Below are positions 1 through 9,439 of a stretch of DNA of 38,094 nt, piece by piece (positions within the stretch are counted from its first letter, which is position 1; each line of letters begins with the position of its first letter). The position numbers and the translations under genes were made by a program. Source of the stretch: Magnetospirillum sp. (GTDB taxonomy: Bacteria > Pseudomonadota > Alphaproteobacteria > Rhodospirillales > Magnetospirillaceae). A model generated the notes under the pieces. The model saw nothing but the letters and a program-made list of their open reading frames with translations, was not told where the DNA came from and made no database searches. The stretch spans positions 1 through 38,094 of the forward strand of contig JACQAD010000173.1 of assembly GCA_016195125.1 (NCBI GenBank). Direction: 5' to 3'.

Positions 1-2
1 TG

Positions 3-338
3 GTGCTGCAGCAGGGCTCGGCCGCCAGCGATATGTTCATCCTTGAATCCGGGCAGGTGACGGTGCGGCTGACCACCGATTCCGGCAAGTCGGTGCGGTT
101 GCGGACCATGCATGCCGGCACGGTGGTGGGCGAGATGGGCCTGTACCTCAACGAGGAGCGTTCAGCCTCGGTGGTGGCGGATCAGGATTGCACCATCTAT
201 CGCCTGACGGCGCGCAATCTCGAACGGATGGAGGCGGAGGCTCCCGAGGTGGCCGCCGCCTTCCATCGCCTGATGGCCCGCCAGCTGGCCGAACGCCTGC
301 GCAATACGGATCATTTGATCAGAGCGTTGACCGATTAG
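3..338 (+). CDS. C-terminal fragment of a cyclic-nucleotide-binding-domain protein (probably the cNMP tail of a SulP-type transporter), truncated by the window edge
   Basis: Beta-roll pattern QQGSAASDMFILESGQVTVRL...GTVVGEMGLYLNEERSASVVADQDCTIYRLT, followed by an FHRLMARQLAERL helix as seen in SulP-cNMP tails. Confidence 0.7.
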   Translation: MLQQGSAASDMFILESGQVTVRLTTDSGKSVRLRTMHAGTVVGEMGLYLNEERSASVVADQDCTIYRLTARNLERMEAEAPEVAAAFHRLMARQLAERLRNTDHLIRALTD

Positions 339-440
339 CATCGGGTGCTTGGCCGATTGACCCGGAGGCGGGCTTGGCGCACCATCGCCCCGCACCGACA
401 CGATTGTCGTTTTGCCGATGATAAAGAAGAGGAAGCATTC

Positions 441-707
441 ATGGTCTCCGAGATTTTTGCCGATGGCGTGGGCCGGGTCGATTTCGTCAGCGGCGTGGTC
501 CGTATCGAGCTGGTTTCGTTGGAGCCCACGGATTCGGGCCAGGGCAAGATGGAAGTCCGCCAGCGCATCGCCATGCCGGTGGATGGCTTCCTGCACTCGC
601 TGAACACCATGGGTGATCTCGTCAACAAGCTGGTCGAGGCCGGCGTCCTGAAGCGCAACGAGCAGGCCGGCGGTGCCGAGCCCGCTTCGCCCAATTTCAA
701 GAAGTAA
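441..707 (+). CDS. Small conserved-looking hypothetical protein (88 aa) just upstream of the type I secretion genes
   Basis: ATG at 441 preceded by an AGAGGAAG ribosome-binding site; ORF ends 9 nt before the ABC transporter start. Confidence 0.65.
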   Translation: MVSEIFADGVGRVDFVSGVVRIELVSLEPTDSGQGKMEVRQRIAMPVDGFLHSLNTMGDLVNKLVEAGVLKRNEQAGGAEPASPNFKK

Positions 708-716
708 CATCGCCTC

Positions 717-2897
717 ATGACCGATTCGGCGGGGCGGCCCGGCTCGACGGTGCTGCAATGTCTGGCGCTGATCGCGCGGCATCATGGTATCGACCTGACA
801 CCGGAACGCCTCGCCCATGACTTCGCCATGGATGGCGCCCTGGTGCCGCCCTCCATGGTGGTGCGCATGGCGGCCGAGCATGGGCTCAAGGCCAGGGCGG
901 TCAAGGTGGGCTGGGACCGCCTGGCCGCCATCGGTGAGGCCTATCCGGTCCTGGGCATCCTCAAGAATGGCAACGGCGTCATCTTCTCGGGCTTTCGCGA
1001 GGATCAGGGCCGCCAGGAACTGGCCATCATCGATCCCCTGGCCGATCGGCCCGGCTTTCTGTTCGTGGACCGCGAGCAACTGGCCGATGTCTGGGACGGC
1101 GATCTGGTCCTGATCAAGCGCCGTCACAAACTCAATGACGAGAACCAGCCCTTCGGCCTCAGATGGTTCATCCCCGAGATCCTCAAGCACCGCAGCGCGT
1201 TCGGCCATGTGGCCCTGGCCGCCCTGTTCCTGCACCTGATCGGATTGGCGACGCCGTTCTTCTTTCAGATCGTCATCGACAAGGTGCTGGTCCACAACGC
1301 CGAATCCACCCTCTACGTGCTGACCGCGGGCGTGGTGGTGGCGGTGGTGTTCGATGCCATCCTGGGCTTTTTGCGCAATTACCTGCTGCTGTGGTCCACC
1401 AACAAGATCGACGTGCGGCTGGCGGCGCGGACCTTCGACCATCTGATGCGGCTGCCCATCCATTTCTTCGAACAGAGTTCGGCCGGCGTGCTGACCAAGC
1501 ATATGGGCCAGACCGAGACCATCCGCGAGTTCATGACCGGCAAGCTGTTCATGACCACCCTGGATGCCACGGCGCTGTTGATCTTCATTCCCATCCTGCT
1601 GGTCTATTCGGTGCCCATGGCCGGCATCGTGCTGCTGTTCTCGGCCCTGGTGGCGGGGATCATCTTCCTGGTCATGCCCACCTTCCGCTCCAACCTGGAA
1701 CGGGCCTATCAGGCCGAGGGCGCCAGGCAGGCCATGCTGGTGGAGACCATCCACGGCATGCGCACGGTCAAGGCCTTGGCCATCGAGCCCTTCCGCCGCA
1801 AGCAATGGAACGACCGCACCGCCGATTCGGTGACCCGGCAATTTCTGGTCCGGCGGATTTCGGTGGCCACCAACGCCCTGGTGGGCGGGCTGGACAAGCT
1901 GTCCTCCATCGCCGTGGTGTTCTTCGGCGCCCTGTTCGTGTTCAAGGGCACCTTGAGCGTCGGCGAACTGGTGGCGATCCAGATGCTGGCCGGACGGGTC
2001 AGCGGGCCGCTGGTGCAGCTGGTCTCCATCATCAACGAGTTCCAGCAGGTGTCGCTGTCCATCCGCATGCTGGGCGAGGTGATGAACCGCAAGACCGAAA
2101 TCACCTCGGCCTCGGCCAGCCTGCGTCCGGCGCTGACCGGCGATATCGTCTTCGAGGAGGCGTCCTTCTACTATCCCGGCTGCCCGGCCCCCGCCCTGGA
2201 CCGTATCTCGCTGGAGGTGCGCCCCGGCATGGTGGTGGGGGTGGTCGGACGCTCGGGCTCGGGCAAGACCACCTTCACGCGGCTGCTGCAGGGTCTGTAT
2301 TTTCCCCAGACCGGCATGATCCGCTATGACGGCCACGACATCCGCGAGATCGACCTGGCCCATCTGCGCCGCTCCATCGGGGTGGTGGTGGTGCAGGAGA
2401 GCTTTCTGTTCCGGGGCTCGGTGCGCGACAACATCGCGGTATCGCGCCCCGATGCCTCGTTCGACGCCATCGTGGCGGCGGCCCGTGCCGCCGGTGCCGA
2501 CGAGTTCATCCGCCGCCTGCCCCAGGGCTACGACACCCAACTGGAAGAGAACGCCTCGAACCTGTCGGGCGGTCAGAAGCAGCGCCTGTCCATCGCCCGC
2601 GCCCTGCTGCCCCAGCCGCTCATCATGATCTTCGACGAGGCCACCAGCGCCCTCGATCCCGAATCCGAGGCCATCGTCCAGGAGAACCTGTCCCATATCG
2701 CCCGGGGCCGCACCCTGTTCATCGTTTCACACCGCCTGTCCAGCCTGACCGAATCCGACGTCATCCTGGTATTCGACCAGGGCAGGATCGTCGATAGCGG
2801 CAGTCATTCCGAACTGCTCCGGCGCTCCGAGCTGTATCAGCATCTGTGGCGCCAGCAGACTCGCTTCATGGCGCTGCCCGAGGGCGGGCAATCATGA
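717..2897 (+). CDS. Type I secretion ABC transporter permease/ATPase with degenerate C39-like N-terminal domain (HlyB-like)
   Basis: C39-like N-terminus lacking Cys at the expected catalytic position; TM region; Walker A GRSGSGKTT; signature LSGGQKQRLSIARALL; Walker B LIMIFDEATSALD; H-loop VSHRL. Confidence 0.93.
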   Translation: MTDSAGRPGSTVLQCLALIARHHGIDLTPERLAHDFAMDGALVPPSMVVRMAAEHGLKARAVKVGWDRLAAIGEAYPVLGILKNGNGVIFSGFREDQGRQELAIIDPLADRPGFLFVDREQLADVWDGDLVLIKRRHKLNDENQPFGLRWFIPEILKHRSAFGHVALAALFLHLIGLATPFFFQIVIDKVLVHNAESTLYVLTAGVVVAVVFDAILGFLRNYLLLWSTNKIDVRLAARTFDHLMRLPIHFFEQSSAGVLTKHMGQTETIREFMTGKLFMTTLDATALLIFIPILLVYSVPMAGIVLLFSALVAGIIFLVMPTFRSNLERAYQAEGARQAMLVETIHGMRTVKALAIEPFRRKQWNDRTADSVTRQFLVRRISVATNALVGGLDKLSSIAVVFFGALFVFKGTLSVGELVAIQMLAGRVSGPLVQLVSIINEFQQVSLSIRMLGEVMNRKTEITSASASLRPALTGDIVFEEASFYYPGCPAPALDRISLEVRPGMVVGVVGRSGSGKTTFTRLLQGLYFPQTGMIRYDGHDIREIDLAHLRRSIGVVVVQESFLFRGSVRDNIAVSRPDASFDAIVAAARAAGADEFIRRLPQGYDTQLEENASNLSGGQKQRLSIARALLPQPLIMIFDEATSALDPESEAIVQENLSHIARGRTLFIVSHRLSSLTESDVILVFDQGRIVDSGSHSELLRRSELYQHLWRQQTRFMALPEGGQS

Positions 2898-4573
2898 GCG
2901 GCCGCATGAGCTACGAGGACGGCGCCGTCATCTTCCGCCAGGGCGAGGCCGCCGGTCCCGCCTGGGTGGTGCAGAGCGGGACCGTGCGGCTGATCAAGGA
3001 CGGACTCCAACTGGCCGATCTGGGTCAGGGCGCCACCCTGGGCGGCACCGGTCATTCCTGGACGTTCACCGTCCTGGCGCATGGCCATGTGGTGCTGGCC
3101 CATCGCGACGGGGGAGCCGAGCCGGTGGACGCCGAGTTCGAGCCCGCCCCCCCTGATCTTCCCTCGGCCAAGGGCGGAGCGCTGGTGCCGGTCGAGGTGC
3201 CGCCCGAGCCCCTGTGGCGCCGTCTGCCCGCCATCTTGCGTTCGGCCCTGCCCAGCGAGGCCGATGCCTTCCTGGAATTCCAGCCCGACATGGTGGAGAT
3301 CGAGCAGCGCCCGGCGCCCAAGGCGGCGCAATGGACGCTGCTGGCGGTGGTGGCCATGATCGTCTTCGCCGTCACCTGGGCCTCGCTGGCCGAGATCGAC
3401 CGCATCGTCACCGCCGAGGGCCGGCTGGTCACCACTTCGGCCAAGGTGGTGGTGCAGCCCCTGGAAACCGGCATGATCCGCTCCATCCGCGTGCGGGTCG
3501 GCCAGACGGTGGCCAAGGGCGAGGTGCTGGCCACCCTGGACGCCACCTTCGCCGAGGCCGATACCGCCGCCAGCCGGGCGCAGCTGAAAAGCCTGGACGC
3601 CCAGGTCAAGCGCCTGGAAGCGGAGCTGGCCGGCGCCCGGCCCGACCGCTATTCCGACGATGCCAAAGAGGATTCCCAGCAAAAGGACATTCGGGCGCGG
3701 CGCGATGCCGAGCGCAAGGCCGCTCTGGCCTCCTACGATTCCGAGATCGCCGAAAGCAGCGCCGCCATCGCCACCTTGAAGCGCGAGGTCGCCGATGCCG
3801 AGCACACGGCCCGCATCGCCCGCGAGGTCGAGCAGATGCGTCTGACCCTGGTGCAGCGCGATGCCGGCTCGCGGCTGCAGGTGCTGGAAGCCGAGGCACG
3901 ACGCACGGCGGCCGAGCGCGACGTCAACCACCTCTCCAACCAGTCGCGCGAGATCGGCCAGAAGCTGGCGACGGTGCGCGAGAAGCGCGGCTCGTATGAA
4001 AGCGAGTTCAATTCCAAGACCGCCCAGGAATTACAGACCACCAGGCGCGAACGCGACAAGGTGGCCGAGGATCTGAAAAAGCAGGAGCGACGCTCCAGCC
4101 TGGTGCAGATGACCTCGCCCGAGGACGCGGTGGTGCTGGAAATCGCGCCGCGCGCCGCCGGTTCCATGGCCAGCGCCACCGAGCCGCTGATCACCCTGGT
4201 GCCGCGCGACGCCCCCCTGGAGGCCGAACTGGACGTCAAGCCCCAGGATGTGGCCATGCTGCGCCCCGGCGACTTCACCCGTCTCAAGCTGGAAAGCCTG
4301 CCCTACCAGCAGCACGGCACCCTGGCCGGGCGCCTCGACATCATCGGCGGCGACACCATCAAGGTGGATAAGGGCGGCATGACCGGCCCCCAGCAGATGT
4401 ACCGGGCCCGCATCGCCATCACCGACCAGACGCTGCGCAAGATCCCTGCCGATTTCCACCTGATCCCCGGCATGACCGTCTCGGGCGAGATCAAGATCGG
4501 CTCGCGCCGGGTGATCAGCTATTTCATCTATCCCATCTTCCGAGCCCTGGACGAAAGCTTCCGCGAGCCCTGA
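2894..4573 (+). CDS. HlyD-family type I secretion membrane-fusion protein with an N-terminal cNMP-binding-like extension
   Basis: ATGA overlap with the upstream ABC gene; single TM then ATAEGRLV..KVVVQPLETGMIRSIRVRVGQTVAKGEVLATLD (HlyD lipoyl-like motif); long coiled coil; C-terminal MTVSGEIKIGSRRVISYFIYPI. Confidence 0.9.
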   Translation: MSGRMSYEDGAVIFRQGEAAGPAWVVQSGTVRLIKDGLQLADLGQGATLGGTGHSWTFTVLAHGHVVLAHRDGGAEPVDAEFEPAPPDLPSAKGGALVPVEVPPEPLWRRLPAILRSALPSEADAFLEFQPDMVEIEQRPAPKAAQWTLLAVVAMIVFAVTWASLAEIDRIVTAEGRLVTTSAKVVVQPLETGMIRSIRVRVGQTVAKGEVLATLDATFAEADTAASRAQLKSLDAQVKRLEAELAGARPDRYSDDAKEDSQQKDIRARRDAERKAALASYDSEIAESSAAIATLKREVADAEHTARIAREVEQMRLTLVQRDAGSRLQVLEAEARRTAAERDVNHLSNQSREIGQKLATVREKRGSYESEFNSKTAQELQTTRRERDKVAEDLKKQERRSSLVQMTSPEDAVVLEIAPRAAGSMASATEPLITLVPRDAPLEAELDVKPQDVAMLRPGDFTRLKLESLPYQQHGTLAGRLDIIGGDTIKVDKGGMTGPQQMYRARIAITDQTLRKIPADFHLIPGMTVSGEIKIGSRRVISYFIYPIFRALDESFREP

Positions 4574-4736
4574 ACGGCACCCATTTGCAATCCATTTACC
4601 AGGAGATTGCAGATTCGATACACCCAAAGTATATGGATGCTATATTTAGGAATTACATCTTTTGGTCAGGGAGCCGAGTTGCAATACGTCATGGCCCAAG
4701 GGGGGCGGCGGCGAACTCGGCGGATAGAGGCTCGCC

Positions 4737-5015
4737 ATGACATGCATCGTCGCTCAGGAAAATGCCAGCACCGTATTTCGTCTGGTCGGTCAGTTGGATG
4801 ACCAGGATTTCGACCGTATCGAATCCGGCTTCGATCAGGTGGTGGATTGTCCCAATGCCGTGGTGATTTTCGATTTCGCAGGACTGGAACGCATCAGCGC
4901 CTCCATCGTCGCCCTGGTCGGCGTCTTGCGGCTTCAGGCCTACCGGGTCGGGACAAAGGTGGAATTGCGCAACATTTCCCGGGAATTCAGCGAGTTCCTG
5001 TCCGCCAGGGGGTGA
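4737..5015 (+). CDS. STAS-domain-like small protein
   Basis: 92 aa; FRLVGQLDDQDFDRIE...AVVIFDFAGLERISASIVALVGVLRLQAYRVGTKVELRNIS resembles a STAS fold (anti-sigma antagonist type). Confidence 0.6.
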   Translation: MTCIVAQENASTVFRLVGQLDDQDFDRIESGFDQVVDCPNAVVIFDFAGLERISASIVALVGVLRLQAYRVGTKVELRNISREFSEFLSARG

Positions 5016-5045
5016 CGGACTTCTCCCTTCCCTAGGAAAAGGCGG

Positions 5046-5070
5046 GGCCGGGACAAGCCCGGCCATGACG
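5046..5070. repeat. REP-like palindromic element, copy 1
   Basis: GGCCGGGACAAGCCCGGCCATGACG; reverse complement CGTCATGGCCGGGCTTGTCCCGGCC closely matches the element at 19462. Confidence 0.65.
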
Positions 5071-5084
5071 GAGCGAAGAACCGT

Positions 5085-7718
5085 CTACCCCGCCAGGGCC
5101 TGCTCGATCCTGTCCACCGCCGCCTGGGCCGCCGAGGCGTCGGGGCCGCCGGCCTGGGCCATGTCGGGACGGCCGCCGCCGCCCTTGCCGCCCAGGGCTT
5201 CCGAGCCGATGCGGACCAGATCGACGGCGCTGTATTTGGCGGTCAGATCGTCGGTGACGCAGACCACGATGGAGGCCTTGTCGTCGGCGGTGGCCACCAG
5301 GGCGATGACGCCAGAGCCGATCTGCTTCTTGATCTCGTCGGCCATGCCCTTCAAATCCTTGGCGGGCACGCCGTCCAAGACCTTGCCGGCGAAGGTGATG
5401 CCGTTGACGCTCTTGGTGGTGGCGCCCTGGCCGCCGCCGGTGGCCAATTGCTTGCGGGTCTCGGCCAGTTCGCGTTCCAGCTTGCGGCGATCCTCCATCA
5501 GGCCGGCGATGCGGGCCGGCAAATCGGCGGGCGCCGCCTTCAGGGTCTCGGCGGCCTTGGCCAGCAGGTCTTCCTGCGCCTGCGCCCAGGCCAGGAAGGC
5601 CGGGCCGGTCACCGCCTCGATGCGGCGCACGCCCGAGGCCACGGCGCTTTCGGCCACGATCTTGAAGCCGCCGATATCGCCGGTGCGCTTGGCATGGGTG
5701 CCGCCGCACAATTCGGTGGAGAAGCCCTCCATGGAGACGACGCGGACCTCCTCGCCATACTTCTCGCCGAACAGGGCCATGGCACCGGCCTTGATGGCGT
5801 CATCGGGGGTCATCACCTTGGTGGCGATCGGGGCATTGGCGCGGATCTGGTGGTTGACCAGGGCCTCGACGGCGCGGGATTCGTCGGCGGACAGGGCCTT
5901 GTTGTGGGCGAAGTCGAAGCGCAGGCGGTCGGCCCCGACCTGACTGCCCTTCTGGGTGACGTGATCGCCCAGGGTATGGCGCAGCACCGCGTGCAGCAGA
6001 TGGGTGGCCGAGTGGTGGCCCCTGGTGGCATCGCGGCGCTCGGTATCGATGGCGAAATGGGCATCCTCGCCCACCGCCACCGGCCCGCCCTGGACAATGC
6101 CGAAATGGACGATGAGGTCGCCCAGCTTCTTCTGGGTGTCGGTGATGGTGACGATGGACTTGCCGCCGGCCACGGTGATGATGCCGGTATCGCCCATCTG
6201 ACCGCCGGACTCGCCGTAATAGGGAGTCTGGTTGGCGATGATGGCCACCTGATGGCCGGGATGGACGGCTTCCACCGCCTTGCCGTTTTCCACCAGGGCG
6301 ACGATCTTGCCCTCGGCCTCTTCGGCGTCATAGCCGAGGAATTCGCTGGCGCCGACCTTTTCGCGCAATTCGAACCACACGCTTTCGGTGGCGGCCTCGC
6401 CCGAGCCCGACCAGGCCTTGCGGGCCTCGGCGCGCTGGCGCTCCATGGCGGTGGCGAAGCCGTCGGTATCGACGCCGATGCCCTTGGCCTTGAGGGCGTC
6501 CTGGGTGAGGTCGAGGGGGAAGCCGTAGGTGTCGTAGAGCTTGAACGCCACGTCGCCGGCCAGCTTCTGGCCATTGCCGATGCGGCCCACTTCCTCGTCC
6601 AGCAGCTTGAGTCCCTTATCCAGCGTCACCTTGAAGCGGGTTTCCTCCAGCTTCAGGGTCTCGGTGATCAGGGCGTTGGCGCGCACCAGTTCGGGATAGG
6701 CTTCGCCCATCTGCCGGGTCAGGGCCGGAACCAGCTTCCAGAGCAGCGGCTCGGTGCAGCCCATGAGATGGGCGTGGCGCATGGCCCGGCGCATGATGCG
6801 GCGCAGCACATAGCCGCGGCCCTCGTTGGAGGGCAGCACGCCGTCGGCGATCAGGAAGGACGACGAGCGCAGATGGTCGGCGACGACGCGGTGGCTGATC
6901 TTGAAGGGGCCGTCGGCATCGGTGTTGGAGCCGTCGGCCGAGGCCTCGATCAGGCTGCGCATCAGGTCGATGTCGTAATTGTCGTGCTTGCCCTGCAGCA
7001 GGGCGGCCAGACGCTCCAGGCCCATGCCGGTGTCGATGGAGGGCTTGGGCAGGGGGATTCGGGTCTGCTTGTCCACCTGCTCGAACTGCATGAACACCAG
7101 GTTCCAGATCTCGATGAAGCGGTCACCGTCCTGGTCGGGGCTGCCGGGCGGGCCGCCGGGGATGTGCTCGCCGTGATCGTAGAAGATCTCCGAGCACGGA
7201 CCGCACGGCCCGGTATCGCCCATGGCCCAGAAATTGTCCGAGGTGGGGATGCGGATGATGCGCGACTCGGGCAGGCCGGCGATCTTCTTCCAGGCGTCGG
7301 CGGCCTGATCGTCGTCATGGTAGACGGTGACCAGCAGCCGGTTCTTGTCGATACCGAAATCCCGGGTGATCAAATTCCAGGCCAGCTCGATGGCCAGCTC
7401 CTTGAAATAATCGCCGAACGAGAAATTGCCCAGCATCTCGAAGAAGGTGTGGTGCCGCGCCGTATAGCCCACATTGTCGAGGTCGTTGTGCTTGCCGCCG
7501 GCGCGGACGCATTTCTGTGAGGTGGCGGCGCGGACGTAATCGCGCTTCTCCGCTCCGGTGAAGACGTTCTTGAACTGCACCATGCCGGCATTGGTGAACA
7601 TCAAGGTGGGGTCGTTGCGCGGCACCAGCGGGCTGGAATTCACGACGGAGTGGCCGTTCTTCTCGAAGAAGTCGAGGAAAGTGCGGCGGATATCGTTGGC
7701 TGTCTGCATGGCATCCAT
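5085..7718 (-). CDS. alaS: Alanyl-tRNA synthetase (start may be the internal Met at 7709)
   Basis: [75 protein letters not shown]. Confidence 0.98.
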   Translation of the reverse strand: MDAMQTANDIRRTFLDFFEKNGHSVVNSSPLVPRNDPTLMFTNAGMVQFKNVFTGAEKRDYVRAATSQKCVRAGGKHNDLDNVGYTARHHTFFEMLGNFSFGDYFKELAIELAWNLITRDFGIDKNRLLVTVYHDDDQAADAWKKIAGLPESRIIRIPTSDNFWAMGDTGPCGPCSEIFYDHGEHIPGGPPGSPDQDGDRFIEIWNLVFMQFEQVDKQTRIPLPKPSIDTGMGLERLAALLQGKHDNYDIDLMRSLIEASADGSNTDADGPFKISHRVVADHLRSSSFLIADGVLPSNEGRGYVLRRIMRRAMRHAHLMGCTEPLLWKLVPALTRQMGEAYPELVRANALITETLKLEETRFKVTLDKGLKLLDEEVGRIGNGQKLAGDVAFKLYDTYGFPLDLTQDALKAKGIGVDTDGFATAMERQRAEARKAWSGSGEAATESVWFELREKVGASEFLGYDAEEAEGKIVALVENGKAVEAVHPGHQVAIIANQTPYYGESGGQMGDTGIITVAGGKSIVTITDTQKKLGDLIVHFGIVQGGPVAVGEDAHFAIDTERRDATRGHHSATHLLHAVLRHTLGDHVTQKGSQVGADRLRFDFAHNKALSADESRAVEALVNHQIRANAPIATKVMTPDDAIKAGAMALFGEKYGEEVRVVSMEGFSTELCGGTHAKRTGDIGGFKIVAESAVASGVRRIEAVTGPAFLAWAQAQEDLLAKAAETLKAAPADLPARIAGLMEDRRKLERELAETRKQLATGGGQGATTKSVNGITFAGKVLDGVPAKDLKGMADEIKKQIGSGVIALVATADDKASIVVCVTDDLTAKYSAVDLVRIGSEALGGKGGGGRPDMAQAGGPDASAAQAAVDRIEQALAG

Positions 7719-7873
7719 CGTGAGCTGGTGGGCGTGAGTGGGTGTAAAGGTGCTGCGTAACGGGCGGTTTTACCCCGCGGGGCGATAGGCTGTCCAGGGC
7801 CGCTTGATAAGGCTCAAGGCCCCGCGCCGCCGCAGGTCCATGATGGCGCCGGTCTTTGCAAGGGGTAGGAAAC

Positions 7874-8335
7874 ATGAGCAATCGCATCGGCATCGCCGCC
7901 CTGGTCCTGTGGCTGGCGACCATCGCCGGATTGGGCTTCGTCTTCGTGCACGGCAGCACCGCCCCGGCCCCCGATGGCCGCAAGGCGGTATTGATGAGTG
8001 CCGCCGAGCGCGATTTCGTCCTGGCCGAGATGCGGGGCCTGCTGGTGGTGGTCAGAGACATCACCGCCGCCCTGGCCGAGAATGACGGCGCCAAGGCCGG
8101 ACGGGCGGCGGGGCTGATGGGGGTGGAGGGCTCCCACGACCGGGCGCCGGCGCTGCTGGCCAAGCTGCCCCTGGACTTCAAGCGACAGGCCATGGAGCTG
8201 CACGGGGGCTTCGACGATTTCGCCGCCGCCGCCGCCAGGGGCGAGGATGTGCCCAACCTCCATCGCCGGCTGATCGGGCAATTGGACCGCTGCACCGCCT
8301 GCCACGCCGGATTCAGAATCGACGCGACGCCGTAA
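7874..8335 (+). CDS. Membrane-anchored cytochrome c'-like (class II type) single-haem protein
   Basis: N-terminal TM/signal anchor; single C-terminal CTACH haem-binding motif in LDRCTACHAGFR. Confidence 0.6.
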   Translation: MSNRIGIAALVLWLATIAGLGFVFVHGSTAPAPDGRKAVLMSAAERDFVLAEMRGLLVVVRDITAALAENDGAKAGRAAGLMGVEGSHDRAPALLAKLPLDFKRQAMELHGGFDDFAAAAARGEDVPNLHRRLIGQLDRCTACHAGFRIDATP

Positions 8336-8354
8336 GGCGGGCTATTCTCGCCCA

Positions 8355-8870
8355 ATGCATGCAATCCTTCTCGGTCTCCTCGCTATGATCGCAGCGTCTT
8401 CCGCCCAGGCGGGGGCGCTTCGCTGCGCCGAGGATGCCGAGGGCGGCGCCTGCGTCTGGGGCAGGGCCGAGGGCTTTGAGGCCGGCGCCTTGCAGGTGCG
8501 GGGCCTGCATATCGCCCTGGCCGGCCTCACCGTGCCGGGGCGCAAGGATCTGTGCGGGAGCAAGGCCACCAAGGAAGACTTCGACTGCGCCCGCCCGGCG
8601 CGCAAACGCATGGCCGAGTTGGTCGCCAAGGGGGTGGCCTGTGAGATTCTCGATGTGGCTGCGGGCCAGTTGTGGGGACGCTGCCGCTCCGCCGATGGCG
8701 ACATTGGACGCCTGATGGTCCAGGCCGGGGTGGCGCGGGCCGCCAAGGACGGCCCCTATGGCGATGCCCAGAAGCAGGCGGTGCAGGGCAAGAAGGGCCT
8801 GTGGGCCGCCGACATGATCCTGCCCCGTGACTGGGAAGCGGCGCGGCGCAAGGCCGAGGACGAGGATTAA
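8355..8870 (+). CDS. Exported SNase (thermonuclease)-like protein
   Basis: Signal peptide ending SSAQAG; LQVRGLHIALAGLTVPGRKDLC..., GRLMVQAGVARA..., KKGLWAADMILPRDWEAAR pattern of thermonuclease-fold proteins. Confidence 0.6.
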   Translation: MHAILLGLLAMIAASSAQAGALRCAEDAEGGACVWGRAEGFEAGALQVRGLHIALAGLTVPGRKDLCGSKATKEDFDCARPARKRMAELVAKGVACEILDVAAGQLWGRCRSADGDIGRLMVQAGVARAAKDGPYGDAQKQAVQGKKGLWAADMILPRDWEAARRKAEDED

Positions 8871-9382
8871 CCGGCCTTGGCGGTCTTTTTAGGTGTCTTC
8901 TTCTCCGCCGGCTTATCCGCGCCGGCGGCCTCGGTACAGGCGGGCATGTCCAGGGGCTTGCCGATGACCTCGCCGGCCAGATGGTGGAGCTGGGCCGGAC
9001 TGGCGGCGACCGCCCGGTCGAACAGGGGGGCGTTGATCTCGCAATAGCCCTCGGTCTCGTGAACCCGCACCGATTCCCGATTGGTCAGCACCGTGTTGAA
9101 GCGGTCGAAACCGGCGGCACCCTTGCCGTTGCGGACGAAATAGCCGTGCATGATCTTGGCGTTATCGGACAGGGTGGCGCCGTGATGGTGGACATAGGCG
9201 CTCCACTTGCCGGGCAGCGAGGGATCGTCGCCACGGCAATTGAGGGCGGCGACCTGAAGCTGGTAGTGAAACTGGCGCAATTGTGCCGCCCTGATCTCTT
9301 CCGGCGAGCCACACACCGACTTGGCCCCGGCGGGGGCGGCGGCGACGAGGGCGAGCGCAAGGGCAAGTCGGGCAAGGGTCAA
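8867..9382 (-). CDS. Exported hypothetical protein with Lys/Pro-rich tail
   Basis: Signal peptide MTLARLALALALVAAAPAGAKS; convergent with the upstream SNase-like gene. Confidence 0.55.
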   Translation of the reverse strand: MTLARLALALALVAAAPAGAKSVCGSPEEIRAAQLRQFHYQLQVAALNCRGDDPSLPGKWSAYVHHHGATLSDNAKIMHGYFVRNGKGAAGFDRFNTVLTNRESVRVHETEGYCEINAPLFDRAVAASPAQLHHLAGEVIGKPLDMPACTEAAGADKPAEKKTPKKTAKAG

Positions 9383-9439
9383 GGCGCGGTTCCCAGGTCA
9401 ATCAAAGGGGCGCCAGTGTGAGTCCTCGTCGGGCAAAGA

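Noticed and set aside
397-412. Small CGACA-CGAT-TGTCG palindrome before the 88-aa gene
   Set aside because: Only 5-bp stem; too weak to call as operator or terminator
1163-2329. 388-aa plus-strand ORF inside the ABC transporter
   Set aside because: Alternate frame of the ABC transporter gene; low-complexity Gly/Arg/His/Pro translation
162-2696. 844-aa minus-strand ORF
   Set aside because: Antisense to a clear ABC transporter; His/Gln/Gly-rich composition typical of shadow ORFs in high-GC DNA
5448-7520. 690-aa plus-strand ORF
   Set aside because: Antisense shadow of alaS
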